Positions 1 to 6,207 of a DNA stretch of 8,459 nucleotides are shown here, piece after piece. The notes under the pieces were generated by a model, which had not been told where the DNA came from, searched no databases, and saw nothing but the letters and a program-made list of their open reading frames with translations. Position 1 is the stretch's first letter. Each line of letters starts with the position of its first letter. Position numbers and translations under genes: made by a program. Origin of the DNA: Chitinophagaceae bacterium (lineage in GTDB: Bacteria > Bacteroidota > Bacteroidia > Chitinophagales > Chitinophagaceae); the NCBI GenBank assembly GCA_025351145.1, contig JANXWM010000746.1, forward strand, positions 1 to 8,459. The letters are read 5' to 3'.

Positions 1-1804
1 CTGGTGCCTGAGGTTTAATTAAACTGCCATTAGATAAAAAAATGCTTTCGGTTTTACTACAGCCATTTGCATCGGAAACCGTATAATATTGATTGCCGTG
101 ATTTGCAGTAAAAATACCAGTGCCTGTATAAGGAACAGTACCGCCCATGCATGTAACGTTTACAGTTGTTGTACCATTTTTACAAACAATATTGCTATCC
201 TTTGAAATAGCCAAGTCTAATTTAGCCGGTTGAGTAACATGATATGTAGCTGTTTCAGTGCAACCTCTTTGGGCTGTTACCACTACAGTATAAAAGGCCG
301 GGGCTAGCCCAGACAAATCTTCATTAGAAGATCGAAATGAGGATGTAGAACTCGTCCAGCTATAAAGAAAAGGACCGGCACCACCCTGAGGCACTAAATT
401 AATAGCTCCATCATTATTATTGTTACATGATATGTTACTAATATTAGCTGAGAGAGTGGGGGTTGTATTTAATATTACACCGGTAACAGGAAGACTGATG
501 GAAGCTACACCCCCGCCTTTTACAGGGACATTTCCTTTAAAAACACCTTCTGTTCTGGAGTTAAAATGAATATAAATTGCCTGTGTAAAAGAACTTCCAT
601 AACCACCAATGACTAAGGTTTTAGTAAATCCCCCGATAGAGCTTTTTGAAAAACTATAACCATTTAAAGGGCCAATTGTAATATCTGATCCATCAAGAGA
701 GGAACCAGTTAGTGTGAAAATATTGGGGGCACTTCCCCCATAAAGGCAAAGTGTATCAAATGGAGAAATAGTGGAAGCATATAAGCCAGGCTGGGTTAAA
801 TCCTGGGATTTATTCATCATAAAATTTGAAAAAGCTATGCCATTCAGCCGCAGGGTTAAATCGTCATTATGCAGTGCAGAATCCGATAATTGTATGTTTC
901 CGTCGCCGCTATACCATATTACATATTTTATCCCCGTTTTTTTGTATTCATTAAGCATTGAAGTAACCAATGTGGGAGATAAATTTTTTTGTGCTGTTTC
1001 ATTTGTCATTACAGGTTTGCCAGTGATCCTTGAAAGGTAATTAATCATTTCTTTATAAACCCCTGGAGTTGCTGACTGACCATCGCCATAAGTGCTAAAA
1101 TTTACCGGCTCCGCTAAATGAAAATTGATATAATCTAAATTTAACTGTGCATAAGCAGATAACAGGGTATTACAATTTGCTACACGAATGCCCAAATCTG
1201 AGTCTCCTTTTGGGTTAGCAATATAATATAACATTTGCTGATTAAAGGTTCTGTTTTTAAAATCTTCAGCTTGTGTAATTAGCCCTCTGCTTATATAATC
1301 ATTATAAATAATAATGCACAAAGGTGTAGTAAGCAATCCCCCGTTAGTGACTTTTAGACCTTTTGAATGGCAGACTTCAATCGCTGCTGCAAGTTCATTG
1401 ATATAATCTTGTATTGGGCCTGAGTGATAATCATCTGTTTGTTCTTCATTTTCAATAACAATAACTTCAGCATGATGTATATCTAAAATTGCTGATAGTT
1501 GTTCCTTATATGCATCTGTATCTGTTGGGAATGGAATTGGAGCAAGTACGGGATTTCCGTAATTGATGTTTAATATTACTTTGAAGCCTGCATTTGCAAA
1601 CTGATCGAACCTGGTAGAAGTTCCATCCCAACCCTGCATAATAACAGTATGCCTTATGTACTTTATACCTAACTGACTAGCAACATCTGTAATATCACCG
1701 CTGGTATGCTCTGAATCAGAAAAACTAACCAAACTGCCAAAGTGAATTTGCCCCTTACAAAAAGTTGCTAACAGGAGAAATATAGCAACAGATATATTCT
1801 TCAT
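1..1804 (-). CDS. GH1: secreted multidomain glycosidase-like protein (C-terminus off window)
   Basis: Reading the minus strand from the ATG at 1804-1802, the frame stays open for 601 codons to the left edge, so the stop and C-terminus are missing. Residues 1-18 form a signal peptide with a Lys-Gly/Gln cleavage site typical of Bacteroidota. Residues about 20-330 look like a TIM barrel of the glycoside hydrolase A-clan type. Candidate catalytic glutamates are E120, in an Ile-Glu-Asn-Glu-Glu strand end, and E269, in Met-Thr-Asn-Glu-Thr; an aromatic strand ending Trp297-Tyr-Ser-Gly-Asp follows. Residues about 349-445 are an Ig-like module ending in a Gly-Gly-Gly strand. Two SprB-like repeats follow, about 450-525 and 528-592, with Cys-containing, Gly-Gly-rich strands. 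By comparison with GH2, roughly 275 more residues with PKD-like domains and a T9SS sorting domain should lie to the left. Domain order is seen; hydrolase activity is inferred, and I cannot name the GH family or substrate. It is transcribed divergently from Sulf1. Confidence 0.85.
   Translation of the reverse strand, partial: MKNISVAIFLLLATFCKGQIHFGSLVSFSDSEHTSGDITDVASQLGIKYIRHTVIMQGWDGTSTRFDQFANAGFKVILNINYGNPVLAPIPFPTDTDAYKEQLSAILDIHHAEVIVIENEEQTDDYHSGPIQDYINELAAAIEVCHSKGLKVTNGGLLTTPLCIIIYNDYISRGLITQAEDFKNRTFNQQMLYYIANPKGDSDLGIRVANCNTLLSAYAQLNLDYINFHLAEPVNFSTYGDGQSATPGVYKEMINYLSRITGKPVMTNETAQKNLSPTLVTSMLNEYKKTGIKYVIWYSGDGNIQLSDSALHNDDLTLRLNGIAFSNFMMNKSQDLTQPGLYASTISPFDTLCLYGGSAPNIFTLTGSSLDGSDITIGPLNGYSFSKSSIGGFTKTLVIGGYGSSFTQAIYIHFNSRTEGVFKGNVPVKGGGVASISLPVTGVILNTTPTLSANISNISCNNNNDGAINLVPQGGAGPFLYSWTSSTSSFRSSNEDLSGLAPAFYTVVVTAQRGCTETATYHVTQPAKLDLAISKDSNIVCKNGTTTVNVTCMGGTVPYTGTGIFTANHGNQYYTVSDANGCSKTESIFLSNGSLIKPQAP
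942..1010. repeat. Copy 1 of near-identical DNA segment shared by GH1 and GH2
   Basis: This 69-bp stretch matches 7991-8059 in the same orientation with 5 mismatches and no gaps. It includes an exact 28-bp run (942-969 against 7991-8018) and an exact 18-bp run (993-1010 against 8042-8059). The offset of 7049 bp holds from about position 998 to 1408, so it is the best-preserved part of a longer paralogous alignment. It encodes the region around the candidate nucleophile E269 of GH1, so selection on the protein may explain part of the conservation. Confidence 0.85.
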
Positions 1805-1861
1805 CCTATTAATTTTGGAATATTAACAGGGCTAGGGCGTTTATCATTATTTAATACAAAT

Positions 1862-1891
1862 CAAAGAGATGAAATTATTCACCAATTTCAA
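1862..1891 (-). promoter_or_regulatory. Candidate promoter of GH1
   Basis: On the minus strand a TTG (1891-1889) is followed after 19 bases by TCTCTTTG (1869-1862). This fits the Bacteroidota pattern of a -33 TTG and a -7 TAnnTTTG with one mismatch. It would leave a leader of about 50 bases before the ATG at 1804. In AT-rich DNA such matches arise by chance, so this is tentative. Confidence 0.3.
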
Positions 1892-2230
1892 CATTTGAGC
1901 AGGCGTTTAGGGGATTTTAATTTCTTTAATAAATTTTTAATTACTTATGACTATTAACTATTTACGAAACTGCAAGTCTATTTTTTTGATTACTCATTTG
2001 TTAAGGCATTGGGTTGTTTTTTAAAATTCTGATTGCTCATTAATTTTAAATGACTAAGATAATATCATTCCTGTTTTGCTAAAATAGTTTCATAAAACAA
2101 GGCATTAAGTAATTCCTTATTTCGCATAATAAAATTTATGAACCTGATGTAGCTCACATAATAAATATTTAAACAGATATTTGATTACTTAAAAATGAAT
2201 ACTGACTTTATGTAATCTTAAGGCTGTAAT

Positions 2231-2262
2231 TTGATGACCCATTATATAATTCTTTACCTTTA
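2231..2262 (+). promoter_or_regulatory. Candidate promoter of Sulf1
   Basis: A TTG at 2231-2233 is followed after 21 bases by TACCTTTA (2255-2262), a one-mismatch fit to the Bacteroidota -7 element TAnnTTTG. Transcription would begin around 2266-2270, leaving about 25 bases before the ATG at 2295 or about 75 before the ATG at 2343. The -7 element lies between the two copies of a palindromic repeat, which would suit control by a DNA-binding protein. Motif match only. Confidence 0.35.
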
Positions 2263-2276
2263 TCCCATTATATAAT
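2238..2276. repeat. Two direct copies of a 13-bp unit with palindromic core (possible operator)
   Basis: CCCATTATATAAT occurs exactly at 2238-2250 and again at 2264-2276, a period of 26 bp. Its core ATTATATAAT is a perfect 10-bp palindrome. The two copies bracket the candidate -7 element of Sulf1. The arrangement resembles a pair of operator half-units for a dimeric regulator, but no regulator is encoded in the window. I did not see the unit upstream of Sulf2 or GH1. Confidence 0.45.
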
Positions 2277-2294
2277 CTATAGAAAAAAACATTT

Positions 2295-3722
2295 ATGTAC
2301 ACTGATTATTCTACCTCACCCAAAAAAAGTAAAACAAAAAAAATGACCTTTAATTATTTAAAAATTAAACATTTATCTTTATTTGTGAGCTTGGCGCTCA
2401 TACTATTTTCTAGCTGTAAAAAAGATTTTACAAACAATTCAATTCAAAGCGGATCTAATTCCGCTCTTCAAACTGCGTCGAGCAGAAAACCCAATATCAT
2501 CCTTTTTATTGCCGATGATTATGGTTATGAATTACCTACTTATACCGGAGGGCAGTCATACAGTACCCCAAACCAGGATTTCATGGCTGCAAATGGCACC
2601 CAATTTAGTGAAGCCTATTGCCACCCAGATGGCTTTCCTTCAAGGCTTGCTTTGTATACAGGAAAATATAATTTTAGAAATTACACGGTTTGGGGGCAGC
2701 TTCCGGTAAGCGAGAAAACCATTGGAAATATGCTTCATGATGCAGGTTATGCCACATGCTTTGTAGGAAAATGGAATTGCGATGGTGGAGATTCAAGGAT
2801 AGTAAGTGCCGGGTTTGATAAGTACAGGGTATTCCTTCCATTTGCAAAATCAAATGAAGATTTCCAGTTTCAGTATAAGGATCCAAAACTTTATGAAAAT
2901 GGTAATTTTTTACCAACCAGTCAAACTAAAGGTCAATATTCTGAAGATATGTATGTTGATTATTTAAGTAAATTCATCGACAGCAATAAAACAAAACCGT
3001 TTTTCTCAGTTTATGCTTTCAATCTTCCACGCACTCCATGGGCACCAACTCCTGATGATCCGGATTATGCTACATGGAGTTCAGATTCAGTGAAAGATGC
3101 AAGAGGTAATATAAAATATTTCCCCGGAATGGTAAATTACCTTGATAAATCATTAGGAAAAATAATGCAGAAAATTACAGATGCAGGCTTACAGAATAAT
3201 ACAATTTTCCTATTTACCAGCGATAATCCCACTAATAGGGCAGTGACTTCTCTTTGGAATGGTAAAGAGAAAAAAGGCACTAAAAACTTTACTACATTAG
3301 CCGGAACACATGTGCCCCTTGTTGCTTACGGGCAGGGTATATCGAGGGGTGTAACTTCTGCTGCTATGGTTGATTATACCGACTTCCTGCCTTCCCTTGC
3401 AGGTATTGCAGGCATTCCGGTTCCAACTACTTATGGCATTCTTGACGGTACTACTTTTTCCGATAATTTAACGGGCTCAAATGGCCCTGACAGAAGCCAT
3501 ATATTTTGCAGTTGGGATAACAGCCAGAAAGACAATAAACCTGAAGTAAGATATGTACATGATTTAAATTACAAGCTTTACGATGGTAACAATTACGCAA
3601 ACTTTTTTAACATTAAAAAAGACCGCAATGAAAAAAGGCCTTTACTGGACAGTGATCTTACGCCAGACGAACTTGCAGAAAAATTAAACTTCGAGGCGGT
3701 TCTGCAGTCAATGCACAATTAA
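2295..3722 (+). CDS. Sulf1: sulfatase-family lipoprotein with degenerate active site (probable pseudo-sulfatase)
   Basis: This 475-residue protein has the alkaline phosphatase/sulfatase fold and is similar to Sulf2 over nearly its full length. A hydrophobic segment ends in Leu-Phe-Ser-Ser-Cys41-Lys-Lys-Asp, a lipoprotein signal, so it is probably an outer-membrane lipoprotein. Metal ligands are kept: D74-D75 in Ala-Asp-Asp-Tyr-Gly, and D310-N311. R117, K159 and K330 also align with active-site residues. The formylglycine cysteine, C103 in Sulf2, is G113 here (codon GGC at 2631), giving Gly-Phe-Pro-Ser-Arg. The His after Leu-Pro in Sulf2 (H240) is R246, and the usual Gly-Lys-Trp-His has Asn161. 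Loss of sulfatase activity is therefore likely; a binding, phosphatase-like or other hydrolytic role is possible. The start is uncertain: the ATG at 2343 (M17) gives a normal-length signal peptide, while 2295 adds a Lys-rich extension. The frame is intact, and length and motif spacing match Sulf2, which argues against a decayed gene. Confidence 0.85.
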   Translation: MYTDYSTSPKKSKTKKMTFNYLKIKHLSLFVSLALILFSSCKKDFTNNSIQSGSNSALQTASSRKPNIILFIADDYGYELPTYTGGQSYSTPNQDFMAANGTQFSEAYCHPDGFPSRLALYTGKYNFRNYTVWGQLPVSEKTIGNMLHDAGYATCFVGKWNCDGGDSRIVSAGFDKYRVFLPFAKSNEDFQFQYKDPKLYENGNFLPTSQTKGQYSEDMYVDYLSKFIDSNKTKPFFSVYAFNLPRTPWAPTPDDPDYATWSSDSVKDARGNIKYFPGMVNYLDKSLGKIMQKITDAGLQNNTIFLFTSDNPTNRAVTSLWNGKEKKGTKNFTTLAGTHVPLVAYGQGISRGVTSAAMVDYTDFLPSLAGIAGIPVPTTYGILDGTTFSDNLTGSNGPDRSHIFCSWDNSQKDNKPEVRYVHDLNYKLYDGNNYANFFNIKKDRNEKRPLLDSDLTPDELAEKLNFEAVLQSMHN

Positions 3723-3770
3723 TCAATTCCCTTAATTTTTTAAATAGTTTTCAAGTTATTGCTGATAATA

Positions 3771-3805
3771 AAAAAAGCAACTCAATTATTGTGAGTTGCT
3801 TTTTT
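3771..3805 (+). terminator. Strong bidirectional intrinsic terminator
   Basis: A perfect 14-bp inverted repeat with arms 3771-3784 and 3792-3805 encloses a 7-base loop. The core GCAACTCA/TGAGTTGC is flanked by six A on the left and six T on the right, so a hairpin followed by a U tract forms on either strand. It begins 48 bp after the Sulf1 stop and will end that transcript. It could also stop readthrough from the convergent Sulf2 gene, whose stop lies about 385 bp away. Confidence 0.85.
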
Positions 3806-4189
3806 ATTGCTAAACCGCTCAACTGTTCCATTCAAATAAATCAATTCGCTTATAGGGCTGGCATTTTACAGGTGCTAAATAAATTTCTGTAAAACTTATA
3901 TCAGTGCCATAATTATTTAACCGGGGTAATATTGTTTTGCAAATAAAAGTATATGTACCCGGCTTGGGTTATTTTGGCATCTTTACTTGCGTCGCACTCT
4001 TGTACGTTCAAATCAATAATGATCTTTTGGCTGATAAACGCAGTTGCTGAAAATATTTAGATTTCACCGTACATCCAAAGTTCATCAATGTTTCAGCAGT
4101 ACAAGTGAGTGACACAACGAAAGCTTCATAGCAGTACTTGTGTTTGTACCACAATGCTGTTTCCACTTAAATAAAGGCGATATTACTAC
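3806..4189. other. Non-coding region between convergent sulfatase genes
   Basis: These 384 bases contain no convincing gene. The longest frame I traced is a 52-codon minus-strand stretch starting with GTG, which I do not support. The base composition is less AT-extreme than in the other intergenic regions, and an imperfect inverted repeat is present. No hairpin terminator is visible directly after the Sulf2 stop. Confidence 0.6.
3986..4120. repeat. Imperfect inverted repeat, possible intergenic repeat element
   Basis: The reverse complement of 3986-4005 begins GTACAAG-AGTG and ends in GCAAG; the segment at 4099-4120 begins GTACAAGTGAGTG and ends ACACAACGA. The arms match over most positions after one small gap and are about 93 bp apart. 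A further GCAGTAC motif occurs at 4096-4102 and again at 4131-4137. This could be a dispersed intergenic repeat or the remnant of a small non-autonomous element, but no target-site duplication is evident. Confidence 0.3.
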
Positions 4190-5596
4190 TTACCTGTATG
4201 ATTCGATGACTGACTGCAAAGTATTTCTTGCAGAAGAATCTCTTTTGCTCTGAGTTCCTAAACCGATAGGTTTTTTTTCCTGCGGATCCAATATATAGTT
4301 ATATAATAAACTGGCAGAATCATACAGTTTATATGTTGTATCCTGTGCCCATATCTGGGCGGCCCTGCCATCTGGCCCATAACGGTTTGGATCGTAATAA
4401 GTATATAACCACTTACGGGGGGTACCGGCATTTCCTAAAATTTGAGGAGCAAAACTTACCCCGTCTGTAATGCCAAATTCGGCCGGGATGGTTGTGTGTG
4501 CTAAATCGGCTATTGTGGGTAAAAAATCTGTAAACCCTACAAGGTTGCTATTAATTGTTTGCGGAACTACCGTTCCAGGCCAGCTTACAATTAACGGAAC
4601 ATGAGTTCCATTTTCCGTTGGGTAAGCTTTGCCACCTTGAATTTTTTTACCGTTAAACAAGGAGCGGATACTTGTTTCCGTTCCATTGTCGCCGGTAAAA
4701 ATTATAATTGTGTTTTGATCTAACTGCAGGGTTACCAATTTATCAAGCAGCATCCCAATTTCTTTATCTAAATACTTTACCATGGATGGATAGAAAACAG
4801 AATCCTTTTTTTCCTGGAGTTTATATGGGTTCCAGCTTGCAAATTCCGGGTCATCAGGTGTTGGTGAAAAAGGCTTGTGTGGTAAGTTTGGTGCCCAATA
4901 AATAAAGAAAGGGCTTGCTTTATTTGAATCAATAAAATTAAACATGTAATCCCTGCACATATCTTCTCCGTATTTTCCTGCAGTTTCAGAACTGGGGAGA
5001 AAATTTGCATTCTTGTATATTTTGGGGTTCTTATAAAAAATATCAAAATCCTCACCCGAACCGGATATCTTAAAAGGCTTAGTAACAATATAATTATCAA
5101 ACCCAAAAGTATGTATTGAGGTATCTCCACCGTCTAATTGCCATTTGCCAGCTGCACAAGTTTTATATCCTGCACTTTGCATCATATTGGCGATGGTGCG
5201 CTGAGTTATATCCATATAACCCCAGGAATCCGTGAAATAGTTACGGAAATTATATTTACCGGTTAAAATCATAAATCTTGAAGGTGAACATAGTGGAGAG
5301 GAGTGACCACGTGTAAACCGTAATCCCTGTCTTGCTAGTCTGTCTATGTTTGGTGTACTGTATGATTGACCGCCATCGATTGTAGGTATTTCATAACCAA
5401 AATCATCTGCTAAAATAAATATGATGTTTGGGTTTTCAGAAGTACCTGCCCCCAAAGCCTGATGACTACTAATTGAATTTTGAGAAATTGATTTCAGGGC
5501 ATCACTTTTTCTACAGCTACTAAGGAAAATAAAAAAGACGAAAAACCATTTAATATATTTACTAATGGTATCGGAGGTGCTGGTTTTAAGAGACAT
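4190..5596 (-). CDS. Sulf2: type I sulfatase lipoprotein (formylglycine-dependent)
   Basis: This 468-residue protein hydrolyses sulfate esters by family membership, probably on a glycan. The N-terminal hydrophobic stretch ends in Phe-Leu-Ser-Ser-Cys28, a lipobox, so it should be a lipid-anchored envelope protein; the Ser-rich segment to about residue 55 is a linker. Catalytic features run in order. D64-D65 are metal ligands in Ala-Asp-Asp-Phe-Gly. C103-Ser-Pro-Ser-R107 is the canonical sulfatase motif, with C103 converted to formylglycine, followed by Leu-Thr-Gly-K114. K151 lies in Gly-Lys-Trp, H240 in Leu-Pro-His, D303-N304 in Thr-Gly-Asp-Asn-Gly, and K323 in Gly-Gly-Lys. One oddity is Gln153 where most family members have the His of Gly-Lys-Trp-His. 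The ATG at 5596 gives a credible signal peptide. The gene is downstream of GH2 on the same strand, but the 611-bp gap argues for its own promoter. Maturation needs a formylglycine-generating enzyme or anSME, not in the window. The substrate is unknown. Confidence 0.92.
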   Translation of the reverse strand: MSLKTSTSDTISKYIKWFFVFFIFLSSCRKSDALKSISQNSISSHQALGAGTSENPNIIFILADDFGYEIPTIDGGQSYSTPNIDRLARQGLRFTRGHSSPLCSPSRFMILTGKYNFRNYFTDSWGYMDITQRTIANMMQSAGYKTCAAGKWQLDGGDTSIHTFGFDNYIVTKPFKISGSGEDFDIFYKNPKIYKNANFLPSSETAGKYGEDMCRDYMFNFIDSNKASPFFIYWAPNLPHKPFSPTPDDPEFASWNPYKLQEKKDSVFYPSMVKYLDKEIGMLLDKLVTLQLDQNTIIIFTGDNGTETSIRSLFNGKKIQGGKAYPTENGTHVPLIVSWPGTVVPQTINSNLVGFTDFLPTIADLAHTTIPAEFGITDGVSFAPQILGNAGTPRKWLYTYYDPNRYGPDGRAAQIWAQDTTYKLYDSASLLYNYILDPQEKKPIGLGTQSKRDSSARNTLQSVIESYR

Positions 5597-6207
5597 GTTT
5601 TTAAGTTTTGTTTTTTATAATATAGGGTATTACTTTATTTAGCAACTAATGTTTTGGTTTCTAATTTTATAGTTTTTATATTTCTACCGATATTTTATTA
5701 TACTTTAAAACTCAACTATTCGAGTACATTACTTAAATACTTTAAGCATAATATTATTTTCATTAGCAGCAGGATAAAATATTTAAGACCTTTTATTCCC
5801 TGAGAAATAAAAGACAATAAATTATTATAAACAATCACAGGGTACTAATAAACAAAATAATATAAAAAAAATGGCTTAGCAAACTTTTTTATATTGATCT
5901 GCAAAGAATTATTCCTAAAAGCAAAAAAAATAAATACCCCGGGCTTATTACGGTATACTTAAATAAAACTTTATTTGCCGAAAACCACTTTTCTTATAAT
6001 ACTGAATTTAAATAGCTTTAAGAACTTATACTACTTACACTATAATAACCATTGCTGGTATCACAGAAACTAAAACCAATTTTTAAATGGTATTTTTATA
6101 AAAACAGAAAAATAAATTATATGATCAGGATGAGATTAATTATTTCTTAAACAAAAGACCTATTATTCGTTTGGAAGGGAGATTTTAAAAAAGAAATTTA
6201 TAAACAG
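5597..6207. other. Long AT-rich intergenic region between GH2 and Sulf2
   Basis: These 611 bases hold no gene that I can support. Two AT-only inverted repeats are visible: an 8-bp stem at 5790-5797/5806-5813 with an 8-base loop, and an 11-bp stem at 5859-5869/5885-5895 with a 15-base loop. They could be weak terminators for GH2 or chance structures. On the minus strand a TTG (5645-5643) and TATATTAT (5624-5617), 18 bases apart, are a weak promoter candidate for Sulf2 with about 20 bases of leader. Confidence 0.5.
5859..5895. terminator. AT-only inverted repeat, possible weak terminator downstream of GH2
   Basis: The 11-bp arms are perfectly complementary and enclose a 15-base loop that itself contains GCTTAGC. 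The T run lies inside the right arm, so a U tract would follow partial folding on either strand. It is over 300 bp beyond the GH2 stop and has no G-C pairs in the stem, so the call is weak. Confidence 0.2.

Larger units (their letters stand above)
1805..2294. other. Divergent intergenic region between GH1 and Sulf1
   Basis: This 490-bp, very AT-rich stretch separates two divergently transcribed genes. I see no open frame resembling a gene and no RNA gene. It holds candidate Bacteroidota-type promoters for both flanking genes and, close to Sulf1, a duplicated palindrome. The central part, about 1900-2225, shows only short AT-rich inverted repeats that I would not interpret. Confidence 0.6.

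Noticed and set aside
771..1040. Plus-strand open frame of 89 codons opposite GH1
   Set aside because: It is antisense to the conserved catalytic domain of GH1. A similar antisense frame exists opposite the same part of GH2 (7778-8089), which follows from the paralogous sequence.
2631..2633. Sulf1 as a decaying pseudogene
   Set aside because: The frame is uninterrupted over 475 codons, with metal ligands, lipobox and near-normal length retained, which favours a maintained protein with altered function.
2674..2916. Minus-strand frame of 80 codons inside Sulf1
   Set aside because: It is antisense to conserved sulfatase sequence, including the Gly-Lys-Trp motif, and has no start context or domain.
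4008..4166. A 52-codon minus-strand frame starting with GTG between the two sulfatases
   Set aside because: It is short, has a non-ATG start and no recognisable domain, and overlaps the imperfect inverted repeat. It is more likely an incidental frame in repeat DNA.
4777..5130. Second minus-strand frame of 117 codons inside Sulf2
   Set aside because: It is an out-of-frame shadow of Sulf2, which has intact catalytic motifs through this interval.
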